Shown: in pieces, positions 12,061-24,149 of the stretch | How the letters are laid out: each line of letters opens with the position of its first letter | How positions within the stretch are numbered: position 1 is the first letter of the stretch | From: Isoetes taiwanensis | Lineage: Eukaryota; Streptophyta; Lycopodiopsida; Isoetales; Isoetaceae | Direction of reading: 5' to 3' | Length of the DNA stretch: 64,000 nt | Assembly: GCA_021234155.1 (NCBI GenBank) | Contig: JAJEKV010000027.1 | Span: 8,044,873 to 8,108,872, forward strand | Notes under the pieces: model-generated | The model's input: the letters and a program-made list of their open reading frames with translations, nothing else | Databases searched by the model: none | What the model was told of the DNA's origin: nothing | Position numbers and translations under genes: made by a program

Positions 12061-12686
12061 TTTACATGCTTGAGAAGGAAGCTATTTTCCTTGGGCATAG
12101 GACCAATTGTCTATCCCACCATATTTATTTCCTTTTTTCCCCTTGAAACCCCCAATCATTTTTATGCTTATTCAAAATGAGGAATTTTGAGGGCAGCAAG
12201 ACAACAGTAAAACAACAATTCTAAGGAATACGATCTTGAGCGAACCTCGACATATAAATGTAAATGTAAATTTATTCACTCTCATAGAGACCCTACGGTC
12301 TAGGAGACGAAAAATCAGAAACAAACATAAAGGTGCTACAAAATGAGGGACAAGTCAGTCCATCGCTGCAAAGAAGCCTCACGCTCCTCAAGGAAAGATG
12401 CAAGTGATTGTGAGCATAACCGAAAAACTATATATACATTTCGAAGATCCGACTCGTTCAATCCATGACGATCTCTTGAGGCATTGGGCAAAACCAAGGC
12501 ATTAAATGATATTTATAGGATGGAAGCTGATGCTCATCTAAGAAATTTGGGGCTTTAAGAGGTCTGTTATTTCATTTAATTCTTTGATTGGAATCTGCAA
12601 ATGTGAAACAATGTACCTATTGTCAATTCAATTTAATTTATAATGTATTAATGTAATTGGTGCTTTAGCATATACAAGAAACTTAT

Positions 12687-12708
12687 CGCGGCGGCCAAGG
12701 CCGCCGCG
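12687..12708. other. Perfect GC-rich hairpin
   Basis: Ten-base arms CGCGGCGGCC and GGCCGCCGCG flank two A residues in otherwise AT-rich DNA. A second, looser echo (CCTTGGCCGC and CAAACGTTTCTC) follows. The same structure is at 17527-17548, and a decayed relative (TGGCCAAGACCATCGCGAAC) is near 47262-47282, so it belongs to a repeat family. It could be a transposon end or a processed inverted-repeat transcript. Confidence 0.6.
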
Positions 12709-13010
12709 AACGTTTCTCTTCCCCTTGGCCGCTTCAAACGTTTCTCATGTGATGATTTTTTAAACACATGAACAGATTGGAAATAATATTTCAATATTTC
12801 ATGGTCTGATCTGGGCATTATAATAACCGAGGCATTATAGAGGCCTTAGGCTCATCTATTCAAAGTTCGAATTACAATATTATATCTGGCACATATAATC
12901 ACTTGTTCTTATGCCAGCAACACTTAATGTATTTTGCAAAATCAAATAGCATGATTTAAATGGTCTGTAAAACCTGGAGCTAAAAATGCTCAATCAAAAT
13001 GGTCTAACAT

Positions 13011-14874
13011 GCACAAGGCCCCCAAAATTGAATCAGTATGATTTTTTTTAAATGATTTATTAGTGAAAACCAAATCTTAAAATCATTACCGGTATGTGGG
13101 CCAAAAAGTTTACAAACCATATCTGGTTATACATTATAGTTCATCACTACAATTCCACGACGTGATAAAAGATCGTTGTTTTTTTATATAGTAGTAGAAC
13201 ATGATAGTTATAGTTAGTCTTCATAACAACTTAAAATATATGATGTGCATTATTGCTTAATATGTCTAGTTTGATAGAATGATTATTAATCCCATCTATC
13301 TTTCTTAACATATACACATGGTAATTTTAAGTGTTTATGTTACGATGATTTATAGTGATTAATCGTAACAACATACGATAAATGTAATTGGTTTAGGTTT
13401 GCTAGTATGAGTTTATAGTGATTAATTGTAACAACAATATATGATAATTATAGTTGGTTTAGATTTGCTAGTATGACTTTTTTTGCATGATACCAAATGG
13501 TTAACCACCTAATATTACCAAATAGTTCACCTTTGTAATTTTACAACCTAATTTTGAGCATATGATATTTAATATGATATTTAATAGTGTTGTATGGGAA
13601 GGTGAACATGTGGGAGTTGAACCCACAATTTTACCATATGTTTCACAATAAAATTAGATCAGATATAGTCATGTGATATGTTTCTAACGAGCCAGACACC
13701 TAAAAGGTCGGATGCTTCATAATGCAAATAGAGAGGATCTTCCAGGACTGGTGGCCGTGCCATTAGGCGGAATCTTTGAAATTCTCAAATTAGCCCCACA
13801 AAAGTTGTGATTCTAGAAGTGGGCGATTTCATGAATGCTTTCAATGCGAGCCTTTATTAACTTCATCTTTGTCTACCTTTGAGCTTGTTAAATGTTTAGA
13901 ACCATGGGTATGATGTTTCTTTGGCTTTTACTAGGGCCAGCTAACCAACATGCATTCCGGTAGATTGAAGCCAGTGATTGTCGTGATTTTCTTCGCGGAA
14001 GGCAATAAACGTGCCTCCCATCCACATAGGCCAATAACCTTTTGTGCACGCAAATCAATAGGAATAACTTAATGTCATTTATAAATACACCAAGACAATA
14101 GAGTTTTAAGATAATAGCTAGATTAAAAAGTATTTCATAAAACAAAGATCTACAAGGATAAAGATAGAGACCTTGTAAAATGCCGCGATATGATAGAGGC
14201 ATTAAACTTTCACAAGCAAATTCTTCTCCCGTTATCATGCGAGATGGATAAGAAAAAGAAGGCGTTCAATCTGTGGACCCCTTGACAGCTTCATCTGGTC
14301 AAACAACTGGCAAAAAAGCAATCAGCAGAAGGGCATCGCACCGATCATTATAAGCACCAATCAGAGCTGATGGTAGAGAGGATAGAAAGTATCCTATAGA
14401 TTCTGAACGTGTATTTCCTCTCCATGGACAAAGTCTTGATTCTACATGTCAAGCTTCTTCCGAATGCTTCAACAAATGGGCTATCAACTATACCGGCAAA
14501 GGGGTAAAGAAAATGAGTCCGGTTCGACCAGCCTAATTTTATTACACTTTTTCAGCCGAGATAATAGAATTAAGTGCCTTCTACAGCGAGACATATTATT
14601 CACAAAGCTCATATTACAGACATGGAGAATCAAGATGGAATTTATTATGAAAAAAACGAACCCTCATTTTGTGACCAAGATTTTGACGTAGAAAAGATAA
14701 GGTGTGCTCCACATCCTTCACAATTTTATTGTATCCGTACCAATATTTACCCATCCTCGTCTAGCACAAGCTAGTGGACCAATAATCTGCCACAGGAAGA
14801 GTTTTAGACGCCAGGTTTTTTTAGAAGTATAATCATTCCTAAAAGGAATGAGGAATTTAGAAGCCAGGTTGCTT
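13011..14874. other. Intergenic between duplicated segments, no gene recognised
   Basis: AT-rich DNA with short random reading frames only. A 116-codon frame on the minus strand at 13888-14238 has no recognisable domain. Confidence 0.45.
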
Positions 14875-15281
14875 AGAAGCATGAAAACAAAGGAGCATTA
14901 CCTAGTGTAATATGATAACCCCAGCAATAACCCTGGAAAAAGACAGGTTAGGATCATACAGAAGATGAATAAACTGTTGAAGACAATAAAAATAGCTTGC
15001 AGAGTCAAAACCTGCCTGCTCTAACAAACTGAAATAGATAAGTAGTAAGGAATACCCATGCAATCATGGAAGCATTGAAGCAAAGAAGCATTACCTAGTG
15101 TAATATGCAAGAAAGCCACTTCGCCCTGAACTCCAGCAATAAGCCTGGAAAAAGACAGGTTAGGATCATACAGAAAATGAATAAACTGTTGAAGACAATA
15201 AAAATATCTTCCAGAGTCAAAACTGGCCTGCACTAACAAATCAAAATAGATAAGTAGTAAGGAATAGCCATGCAATCATGC
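14875..15281. repeat. Tandem duplication of about 195 bp
   Basis: Unit 1 (about 14875-15068) and unit 2 (about 15069-15281) share AGACAGGTTAGGATCATACA, AATAAACTGTTGAAGACAAT and AGATAAGTAGTAAGGAAT. On the minus strand unit 2 has a 49-base stretch, about 15098-15146, bounded by a good acceptor (CTTTTTCCAG) and donor (GTAATG). It could be a small exon reading LIAGVQGEVAFLHIT. The matching part of unit 1 is deleted. The protein is not recognised. Confidence 0.55.
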
Positions 15282-15707
15282 CTAAGAACATCAACTAGGA
15301 TCTAACCTTGAAATCTAATGCAACCTAGCATGATGCCTCCAATGCTTCCAGCTACAAAATGGTACTATCTTCTTAAAGCTCTAGGCACAGAAAATCAAGA
15401 CTCCTTGGCATAAAATACATGATTCTGTAACTTTCTTGTTGTTTCTCCACTACACAAACTGAACACAATAAAGCAAAAGACAAAATGTTTCACAAGATTT
15501 TTCTTCCGGCTCTTTTTCTAGAAATATTAAACTGACAAAGAGAACATGGAGAACTTGCAGCAGTTCCAAAGGAACTAAAAAGAAATTCTAAAATATATGT
15601 ATTTACAATGCCCTTGCCGAGCAACAGAATGCTTGTGCACCATCTACCTTTCTCATAAAACCTTTCTTTGTCTATAAGTCTTTGTGCTTGCAACTTACAA
15701 AATGCAT
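15282..15707. other. Intergenic, nothing recognised
   Basis: No supported gene or repeat was seen in this stretch, which ends where the second copy of the segmental duplication begins. Confidence 0.4.
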
Positions 15708-16008
15708 AAACGGTTCAAGATAAATATAACATATGTGCATATTTAGCATTAGGTTAACCCAATACTGAATAATTAGTTTTAACTGATGCACCACTAGTAT
15801 TATGACATGATAACCTATGTTGTTTCTTTCAGATGCTTGACATAAATCCTTGTGCACTTAAAAAACTGACAAAACTAAAATTTAATGCCAGTACTGATGT
15901 GGCTTGATAGAACATGTTAGCTTGATAGAACATGTTATTACTTGGGCAGTGACGATAGTACGACGAATGTTGTGAACAAGAAAGTCCTCCAGATGGACAG
16001 TGTAATGG

Positions 16009-16275
16009 TTGATTGGTTTATGCTTATTCGCACTCGTCGCGCCCAACACCCCATGTGGCCGTCAGATTCAGCCATCCTATGGCTCCCATATGGTCAGGGT
16101 GCACCCGCTGCGAATATACTTAGAAATGATTGGTCACACTATATTTGTAATCAAATACCCTATGATTTATAATGGTTGCTTATTTCACTGCCAGGTTGGA
16201 GCTGTGGAAGACGAATGCCACACACTTCAGAGTTGTCCAGCATATGATGACATTCGGATATCTTTATCCGAATGG
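16009..16275 (+). pseudogene. C-terminal fragment of a non-LTR retrotransposon protein
   Basis: The frame contains VEDECHTLQSCPAYDDIR at 16204-16257. It resembles the C-terminal zinc-binding tail of LINE reverse transcriptases, which typically have an E-D-E-x-H...C-P-x-Y-x-x-x-R pattern. Upstream residues (ILRNDWSHYICNQ) are uncertain. The matching region of copy 1 (about 11390-11460) is more decayed. No reverse transcriptase core lies nearby, so this is a fragment. Confidence 0.4.
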
Positions 16276-16576
16276 TCCATCCCCGCCCCGCGACGAAAGA
16301 TGCCGAAGCACGAGCTTGGTACGAAGGTTGGGATCATGCATTCAAGAGATCATGGATCACCGAGATCAGCTCGATCCTCGGGCACTTACCAGATACATGT
16401 ACATATTTCTGTCCCTCATGATATATATTTATATTTGTGTTTGTATTTGTACCGGTTTTTCCACCAAATAACCCTTCGGGGCGGGGAGGGGGTTTTTTAA
16501 TTCGGACAGTGATACACTTGTTGCGCCTCCTGTTTGGGTCCCATAGGCCAATTAGTCTCCATGGACGACAAAAACT

Positions 16577-16643
16577 CTATTCTATTCCATTCCATTCCAT
16601 TCCATTCCATTCCATTCCATTCCATTCCATTCCATTCCATTCT
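16577..16643. repeat. TTCCA microsatellite, expanded
   Basis: About twelve tandem pentamers TTCCA. The corresponding place in copy 1 (11779-11804) has about three. The expansion occurred after the segment was duplicated, or the other copy contracted. Confidence 0.9.
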
Positions 16644-18012
16644 AAGCACCAACACCCTAATACCTTTATATGCCTAAGAAGGGAGATACTCTCCTATTTT
16701 GTGCTTGAGAAGGGAGATATTTTTCTACCTCTTTTTTGAAATCCTATACACGTAGAAATGATTGGTCGCGCTATATCTGTAATCAAACACCCTATGATTT
16801 GCAGTGGTTGCTTATTCTATCAATACAAAGATTCGAACCTCCATAAAAGAAGAACAAAACCTTTTTGACAGTCCTCTAACCACCAACACCCTTAATACCT
16901 TTACATGCTTGAGAAGGAAGCTATTTTCCTTGGGCATAGGACCAATTGTCTATCCCACCATATTCATTTCCCCCCCCCCCTTGAAACCCCCAATCATTTT
17001 TATGCTTATTCAAAATGAGGAATTTTGAGGGCAGCAAGACAACAGTAAAACAACAATTCTAAGGAATACGATCTTGAGCGAACCTCGACATATAAATGTA
17101 AATGTAAATTTATTCACTCTCATAGAGACCCTACGGTCTAGGAGACGAAAAAATCGAGAAACAAACATAAAGGTGCTACAAAATGAGGGACAAGTCAGTC
17201 CATCGCTGAAAAGAAGCCTCACGCTCCTCAAGGAAAGATGCAAGTGATTGTGAGCATAACCGAAAAACTATATATACATTTCGAAGATCCGACTCGTTCA
17301 ATCCATGACGATCTCTTGAGGCATTGGGCAAAACCAAGGCATTAAATGATATTTATAGGATGGAAGCTGATGCTCATCTAAGAAATTTGGGGCTTTAAGA
17401 GGTCTGTTATTTCATTTAATTCTTTGATTGGAATCTGCAAATGTGAAACAATGTACCTATTGTCAATTCAATTTAATTTATAATGTATTAATGTAATTGG
17501 TGCTTTAGCATATACAAGAAACTTATCGCGGCGGCCAAGGCCGCCGCGAACGTTTCTCTTCCCCTTGGCCGCTTCAAACGTTTCTCATGTGATGATTTTT
17601 TAAACACATGAACAGATTGGAAATAATATTTCAATATTTCATGGTCTGATCTGGGCATTATAATAACCGAGGCATTATAGAGGCCTTAGGCTCATCTATT
17701 CAAAGTTCGAATTACAATATTATATCTGGCACATATAATCACTTGTTCTTATGCCAGCAACACTTAATGTATTTTGCAAAATCAAATAGCATGATTTAAA
17801 TGGTCTGTAAAACCTGGAGCTAAAAATGCTCAATCAAAATGGTCTAACATTGGCTTTGCTTATTGTATATGCTAAGAGCAAATCTGCCACAATCTTAAGC
17901 ACTTGCATCACTGGGACTGTGTCACTGGGATAGAGTATTGAGGCCACCATAAAGAGATTTCACTTCTCCAGAAGTCTTCACTAGCCAATAGTGAATATTC
18001 TGCTCCTAGTAC

Positions 18013-18716
18013 CTTTACAACCAATGTATTTACTGCTAAGACTGCAGGAGCGTCCACACCATTCAGATAAGCCTTAACTTCAGGAATTCCAGATCCTGCT
18101 GCAGCAGCTGGAGCAACAAAAACACATAGAATAGCAGCTAGAAGAACTAGGACAACATTGATCGCAACAAACACCATGAAAGCCATGAAGTACCTGCATC
18201 ACAGCAACATATTGTAAGTGTTCTCTGCTTCTATGTTTAAATGGCTTGATATTCTATCTGGCACGCAATAAGGATCCTATATACTCCACAAGACATTGCA
18301 AACTCTTAAGATGTTTATCCTTTTTTAAATCCTTTTTTAAACCATGTGTTTACATCCTTGTAAGAAGCTTGATTGTGTGACACTGAAATGCATATCAAGA
18401 AACCATATTTCTTCCCATCGTTATACAACATAGATTTAACAGGCTATAGACAGCAGCAACAGACCCATGTCGTGAAAACCATGTAAATGATTCGTGGCAA
18501 CAGAGTCCGGACTGTCAAAGGAAAAGACTAGGTTTAAACACAAAGGATTACTTTAGAAGCACACAAAAATGCTATGTGGTCTTCCCCGAATTAAGGATCT
18601 ACACAAAGTCCATTGTACATAAAATCTGCACTGCCATCCTCACCTGATTGGTAAAAATCGTTCAATGCCAGCACCAAATCTAGCAACCAAGAAATGGCTA
18701 TTATAGCTAAGCAATC
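18013..18716 (-). pseudogene. Plant-type CLC anion channel/transporter exon(s), truncated gene
   Basis: The exon at 18193-18013 is bounded by an acceptor (GTGATGCAG) and a donor (GTACTA). It encodes 60 residues: a membrane segment (AFMVFVAINVVLVLLAAIL), then FVAPAAAAGSGIPEVKAYL and NGVDAP. The G-S-G-I-P motif coordinates the anion in CLC proteins, and the run up to YLNG is characteristic of plant vacuolar/Golgi CLCs. A possible upstream exon, 18716-18644, has good splice sites and its AG end joins in phase to the G-TAC start of the CLC exon. Its reading (LLSYNSHFLVARFGAGIERF) is not clearly CLC. The next downstream exon, which should carry the K-E-G-P motif, is missing: duplicated DNA begins at 17850. 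Probably a broken or captured gene. Confidence 0.75.
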
Positions 18717-20779
18717 CTGAAGATAAAGCTGCAAAACTGGAAATCTTACTTCTGTGTTCTGCAAGTTAAAAAACAACAAATAAAAATTTCTCCACATATT
18801 GAAGAACGGGCTTCTCTTTGTTCTGTATGTTCATTTAGAGCATTCAGTGTCCTTCACGTTTTAGTAATGTCAATTATTCAATATTGGTATCAATTTGCCA
18901 TTACAAAATAATGCAATCACATAAAAAAAGGCTATAAAACCTAGTGATCATCTATGGCAATATATAACTTTCTATTCTATTCTACATTAGCAATTTTCAT
19001 TCTTAAGATCAACTTATGCAAAAGATTATCAACTTACCAAGCTTTTTGAAGAAAGGTTCGCTTCTACCATGGAACTGTAGAAAGCCCTCCCTAAATAGTA
19101 ACTCCCGTGATGCAAAATTAGTTAAACATTTTTCCCAAGTTGGCGGGCATCACCTCCATGGTGGACATCGTCTCCCTAATAAACTCAAAGAACAGTAAGG
19201 GCCAAGTTAGTTTATGCAAAAGGCCTTAAAATTATTAATGACAGAGTATGAACGTAAACAGATGCTTTTTGAACTGCATTTACATTATCATTGTTATCAT
19301 AAAGTTAAGATAACAAAGAACGATATTAATATGTCAGCATGTACCCCAGAGTGTTGAAACATAATTGGAGTCATTTTCTAAAAAAAATGAAATTCAGGGG
19401 ATCCAAAGCCTGATCATGGCTTGGGGGACTTGAACCTACTTTAACCGTTTGTACCATTAAAAATATTGTGTGTTTTAAAAGCTTATCTTCAGGCAAAGCA
19501 GCAAGCAAGAGTAGAAGCTGCTTCAAATCATCTGCTGTAATGAACCATAGAAGGGAGCTCATACCTGCTAGGGAGATTATGAGAACCTTGCAGATATGCC
19601 CTGTGGTGGCAACATCTGGTTCAGTATTAGGAATTTCAACCTATGGCGGAGGCTGCTTAGCTCAGTTTTATTTTACCTCGCTTTTTCTTTCCTTGTTCTT
19701 GAGAGGAAAGAATACACACCTTAAAAAGTATCAGACCTGTCCATCGAACTCATTTCCGCAAAATCTACGAGCGATATTGGAGTTCCGGAAGCAAACTGTT
19801 GTTTCTGGGGGAACTATTGCTCGTTCAATGCAATGAGTGTTTGAAAACTACTGCACGAAGATCACCCAAATATGAATTTTTTACATTTTAGATAGATGCC
19901 CAACAAATTGGTATCAGACCTGCGCCCAAGAATGAGATGCCATGTTAGAAATAGATAAAAACTGCTCACTTAACGCAGCACCACTTTCTGGGCCAAAATT
20001 TTGCCAGACAGTGTTTTCTTGTCAACTCAAAAAGCTGAAATTCTTCTTTCTACTCCCAAATCCGACCTTTTTGGTTTAGAAAAGGCCCATCCTAGGTCCG
20101 GATAACTGGGCTTGAAAGAACACAACCGAAGATAATCGAGCCTATTATACTCTTTGATTTACGCAAAAACCAGTAACATACCTGCATAGAAGGTCTGAAT
20201 CGATGAACTCTTCCTAGTGTCTTCATAGTCCATGAATTCTCTTTACCTGCTCCAGAGACACCATAGAAGTAGAAGCTGGAACCCTCAAAGAACCGCCACA
20301 GAAGCTGAAGATGCCCTTGAAGAAGCACCGAAGCTAAAGCCGGAGCCATGGACTCAATGCTGGATCAACTGGATTTTTGCCAAGGCGGCTTGCTTGATCT
20401 CGAAGAAACCTCGTTGCCTTGCTCTCGACGAAAGCCAAGCCCAGCAAATTTCAGAAGCCGTAACTCCTTTTTTTTTTCCTTCATTTTTTTTTTAAGGCAC
20501 GTGTCTCTCCCAGGTTTTTTTTTCATCAAAGAAAATAGAAAGAAGCAAAAAAGGAACATGCTTTATATAATGTTTTGATGATGGATGCAATGATTCATTT
20601 CAAATGCAAGGTTCTTCTTATGTCTTTAATTTCTTTCATGCATTTTATTATTTTCGTAGATGTAGAATGATGATGGCACCATTAGTGGCTGGACTATTGA
20701 TGCCATCGTCATCCTGCAGTTGTCATTTGATTTGTTTGCTGTTGCCATCGATCCGAGCCATCGGATCGGTATTCTTGAA
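18717..20779. other. No recognised gene; possible stray exons
   Basis: On the minus strand a frame at 20349 begins MAPALASVLLQGHLQLLWRF and runs to a GTAAAG donor, which could be a first exon. Another at 19562-19371 reads LKQLLLLLAALPEDKLLKH. Neither matches a family I know, and no promoter or continuous gene can be built from them. They may be exons of the CLC gene's surroundings or captured fragments. Confidence 0.3.
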
Positions 20780-21395
20780 TAGGGCGAGCATGCATCTCTC
20801 CTATGCATGCATGCATTGCATGCATTTTCTGGGGCTCTAGTTCGTTTAGGGATCGCTATTTCTTGCAGGTTCTTCATCGACTTCTCATCGGCATTTTCTC
20901 CTCTCTCTGCAGTTCCCTTGACTCCCACCCACCCTGCCTTAATATGTATATCATTGTAAATATTATTTTTTGTTGCGTGGCACACGTGACCAGCCCCTCG
21001 CTTTTTCGAGGTTTTTTTTTCTATTGGTTTTTTTTGTTAGTGATGTGCAGGTCTAGGGGTGATGCACGACTTCGTATTTTCTGTGGAGCATGGTTTTTTT
21101 TTTTTTGGGAACGTTTAGCAGCCTTGCATTGTCCAAGCCCCTTGCCGAGATGTTATCGCTAGGGTTTTTCCTCGAAAACCCGAAAGAGTGGGGTTTTTTA
21201 ATCCCGACAATAAGCTCTCAGTAGGTACACTAGCGAACATCTATAACAAACAATTTTATTTGGGGTCCACGTGTTATAATTAAATATTCCCGATGTTTCT
21301 CATTTTTTGGGTAACTTGTGATGTACAGCTACCCGCTCTATACCATTGTAGAAAAACTACTGAGATGAATGAAAAGCCTAGCAGTTTTCTCCTCT
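20780..21395 (-). repeat. Dispersed repeat with CATGCATGC block and CGGGATTAAAAAACCCC motif
   Basis: Read on the minus strand it matches 58606-59200 in order. It has a TACCATTGTAG region, a GGACCCCAAA region, then the 67-base motif with CGGGATTAAAAAACCCC and TTTCGGGTTTTCGAGG (21151-21217), then GGCAAGGGGCTT, and finally a GCATGC-rich block. Long T runs interrupt it. The family is unknown; terminal repeats were not identified. Confidence 0.6.
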
Positions 21396-24149
21396 TTCAA
21401 CAGTTCCCTTGACTCTCGTTCTTTGACAGCAGGCAGGGGAGGGGTTTCTTCCTGCTTGGTTTGACAGTTTTGGCGTCTTTTTCCATGATGTGGCATGTTC
21501 TTCCCCAAATTTAGCCACAAAGCCATATACAGATAGTACGTAGATAAATATTTTATTGTCCATGGAGACCAACCAAGGGCCATGAGACGTACAAAACATA
21601 GGCAAGTGTTCCAAAGAACAATACTGATGCTACTTAGATTATCTAGACATAGCCAATCCAAGGATTAGAAGATCAATGGTCTACAATAATGGTTGTGCCT
21701 CCCATATAGACTGCCAATTCTTTTGCAAACATGCTTCCCTCACTTTACAAACTTCTCCTGTAGTTACATAATTAAAGAGGGAAGTTCTTCTGCACAAAAT
21801 CTAGTCCCTTTAAGGTAGTTTCAATGCTGTAGTTTCGATGCTGAAGAACATGCAGCCTAGTGAAGTGCATCATGAAACTAAACCAGAAGATGGCGAGGAT
21901 GATCAGGTCCTCAACATGCACATGCTTGGATCAGTAAAGAAATGAAAAGCTACATCCAGATCTAAATGGTCCTCCGTCATTGTCTCTACAACATCTATAA
22001 TGTGTAGATTCAAGGTTCTAGCATTAGACACTAGGAAACCTAAACGCCGCTCACCAGGCTGATGCTGGAGTTCTAGCTCTACTGTGCATTATGGAGATGC
22101 CTAGACTCTCACCTCAATATAATGCTTTTCCTATAGCTGAATTCCAAACAATGAGTTTTTCATCAAGACATCAAATGTTCCCCCGATCTCTGGACTACAA
22201 GAGTAAAAAACCGTCACGAGGATTAATTGTAACATTCCTGAAAGTTCCTGAAAGTCATGGATGTGTCACTCATAGATCCCTCATAATGAATAGTTTGTAC
22301 CTGGTCACCAAATATAGATTGCAAATGCCGGACTTATATATCTAAAGCAGTTTATTGATCTTTCTAGATCTCTTTGTCACTGGGTATTTTCCGACGAGGC
22401 TGTTCATGGCAATAAAGCTAAGTTAGGGAAGGCTCTTCTAACAATGGTTCATAGAATTAAATCTCTCATGTATTGGTCCTCTGTATCAACCAATAAAGGT
22501 CATTGGAGACCAAAGAGAGGAGGTGGCAAAATTATTTGAATGCTACTAACAACTTGTTTCGGGCTTGGAAGCTAGACCTTGAAACCGACACTTACCAATA
22601 TGTTGAGACGACCTACACTGGTTACAAAAAAGAAGGTGAGAGAAGAAGAGCAACATGCTAACTCATGAAACGTAAAAAACATATAGGTGCAATTCGGTCC
22701 TCTTCGCCTATCATGTTGTGCCATGTGGCACTTTTCTTTTCCAGGAACACCGTCAAGACTTTTATTGCAGCAGTTTTCTTGCATTCTGTTGCGTTACTCA
22801 ACATTCTCCTATTTTACCCATAATTCTCGGATTTTACCCAACTTTATGTCCTACTAAATCACACCTCTTTGTCTTCCATGTTACACCAATGTCTATTTAC
22901 CAGACATTCCTGAGGTGTCAACACAGCTCCGCACTCCTCGTGTCGCTCAGTTTCCATCTCAGGAATGTCAGACATTCCTGTATACAACAATATTGCTTTA
23001 AGCATCCCATACCTGTCTTTGCAAGGGGCTAAAAAACACGATCGTAACTATAACTGATAGTTAAAATGCAACATGAAGTATTATTATAGATGTTATGCTA
23101 GTACCTAGCAGTATAACATGAAGTGTTATTATAGGTTTTATGCAAGTATCTAGCATTTATGGAACGCTGAATTGAAAATATGGACATCATTGTTGAAAAC
23201 AAAAATGGCAATAAACTGTGGCAAAGTAATCTCCCTTGAAAAATCCAATGGCTCAATACAATGAGATACTCATAGTGTCAAACAACGATTCCCATGTGAT
23301 AAGCCTTTACGTACCTTTGCGTAGCCTTACAATGTTTCAATGGGGTATACGTGGTCCCATTATGGAATCTTTGAGGTCCCAGAATGGGACGTGATACCCC
23401 ATGGTAATTCGTTGGACTTCAAAGATTGCATGGACATCACTACCATGACCACCGGTAGATTTTAATTTGATTGTCATATATATGCCACAAATTGGTACAC
23501 TATGCTTCGTATCGTTCTTAGCAAACAAGAATTGAACTTCATTATGTGCTTATAGGATGTTGTCCTGTTGTTGTATGACGTAAAAAATACTATCTATCTA
23601 TTAGTTTATAGTTAGGAACAAAGTAAAACACTAGGTATCAACACATTCTATTATAACTAGAAGTTGACTAGAGCCAGAAGTTTGATAGGTGGTTAGTAGG
23701 ACCTAAGCATCAAATATCTAGAACCCTAGAAGCCAATTAGGCTTGTGTTAGGTCGACAACACAGTAAACACGAGGTACCAACAGGTTCGACTAACTGAAA
23801 GTTCACAACAACCAGTGGTTTGATAGTTTAGTAGGACCACTCGAAGCGATAGATTGATAAGCTAGTAGGACCTGGGTAGCAAATATCTGAACTCTGGAAG
23901 ACGATTAGGTCTGAAGGTTAGGGCGAGCGAGAGGGTGAAAATATCTGGAGCAGAGCAATGAGGGTGCGCCACGAGAAAGAAGATGGACGATCCAGGTGCA
24001 CAAGGAAGAGAGAAGGCAACGTTGATGCTAAGTTTGGCAAAGAGACATGAGCTAGGGCCATGGGCCACGCCCAAGATATTACAACTTGAAGAGGTTGGTG
24101 TCTCCATTGGAAGAAATGTGACAAAAAAAACTTTTGTTTATAACAAAAG
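21396..24149. other. Intergenic, no gene recognised
   Basis: Only short overlapping frames are present. The one local structure noticed is a perfect 10-base-arm inverted repeat at 22960-22980 (CAGGAATGTC, A, GACATTCCTG), with a third copy of the same word at 22901-22914. No family could be assigned. Confidence 0.4.

Larger units (their letters stand above)
10905..13010 (+). repeat. Segmental duplication, copy 1
   Basis: About 2.1 kb, nearly identical to 15708-17850 in direct orientation. It starts inside the Copia 5' LTR and ends at GGTCTAACAT. Inside are a decayed LINE C-terminal piece (about 11140-11470), a short TTCCA run (11779-11804), a SINE-like tRNA-derived segment (about 11990-12060, minus strand) and a GC-rich hairpin (12687-12708). 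No intact gene is present. Confidence 0.92.
15708..17850 (+). repeat. Segmental duplication, copy 2
   Basis: Near-identical to 10905-13010. It begins with the last 120-odd bases of the Copia LTR without the rest of the element. Compared with copy 1 it has an expanded TTCCA microsatellite, a C-rich run near 16971 (CCCCCCCCCCCC in place of TTTTTTCCCC) and small substitutions near 16187-16310. It ends at GGTCTAACAT, 160 bp from the CLC exon. Confidence 0.92.

Noticed and set aside
19420-19450. tRNA-like GGTTCAAGTCCC on the minus strand
   Set aside because: Only the T-loop-like word is present; the rest of the cloverleaf is missing.
19468-19836. 122-residue open frame
   Set aside because: No recognisable domain, and it overlaps a more exon-like frame on the opposite strand.
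20092-20349. P-loop ATPase or kinesin-like motif (GVSGAGKENSW) on the minus strand
   Set aside because: The lysine is not followed by S or T, the motif spans a likely splice donor, and no other motor motifs are nearby.
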